13,423 bases of DNA, taken from an uncultured Clostridia bacterium. Its GTDB lineage: Bacteria; Bacillota; Clostridia; Oscillospirales; Oscillospiraceae. How positions within the stretch are numbered: the stretch's first letter is position 1; every line of letters begins with the position of its first letter. This document shows, in pieces, positions 13,401-13,423 of this stretch. Below the pieces are notes generated by a model. The model was not told the origin of the DNA and searched no databases. It worked only from the letters and a program-made list of their open reading frames with translations. The stretch is from NCBI GenBank assembly GCA_947177115.1, contig CAMWTG010000044.1:1-13423 (forward strand), read 5' to 3'. The translations under genes and the position numbers were made by a program.

Positions 13401-13423
13401 ATAAAACGCCCCCCTTTCCTGGT

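Overview
The window looks like chromosomal DNA of a GC-rich, anaerobic gut-type Firmicute, most likely an Oscillospiraceae relative (Flavonifractor or Lawsonibacter type). This is an inference from the strong AAGGAGG ribosome-binding sites, the consensus TTGACA-N17-TATAAT promoters, a GPH-family symporter, LysR regulators, acylphloroglucinol-hydrolase-type enzymes and a nitrogenase-like operon. There are no rRNA or tRNA genes and no CRISPR array.

Left block (1-5199): a four-gene minus-strand operon reads from about 4120 down through the left edge. Its order is acylphloroglucinol/phloretin-hydrolase-like protein (3186-4067), MelB-type GPH symporter (1659-3101), short-chain dehydrogenase (SDR) relative with a degenerate active site (821-1618), and a second hydrolase-like paralogue cut by the window edge (1-806). 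A LysR regulator (4217-5125) is transcribed divergently. The shared intergenic region holds two back-to-back promoters and a TTGT-N11-ACAA dyad that fits a LysR box. The natural reading is a regulated uptake and C-C-bond-cleavage pathway for an acylated aromatic compound, possibly plant-derived. The regulator gene ends at a clear intrinsic terminator (5165-5199).

Middle block (5219-11412): a second strong promoter drives five closely spaced plus-strand genes. The first two form a heterodimeric ABC exporter of the TM287/288 or BmrCD type, with one degenerate ATP site split between the subunits. Then come a 166-residue protein, a 388-residue nitrogenase-component-1-like protein and a 273-residue NifH-like iron protein with all its ligands. 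The 166-residue protein looks like a stand-alone first domain of a component-1 subunit with a His/Arg/Gly-rich tail. Each component-1-like protein keeps two of the three cluster-ligand cysteines and lacks a different one, so together they could supply four cysteines. No nifB/E/N-type cofactor genes are present. This ABC-plus-split-nitrogenase-like operon is the best candidate for an undescribed system.

Right block (11413-13423): a gene-poor, decayed stretch. It holds a 161-bp MITE-like element with 29-bp terminal inverted repeats, fragments of unrecognised coding sequence, a strong hairpin, and the C-terminal remnant of a flavodoxin gene. At the right edge is a complete second LysR regulator (12513-13400, minus strand), whose likely divergent target lies outside the window.
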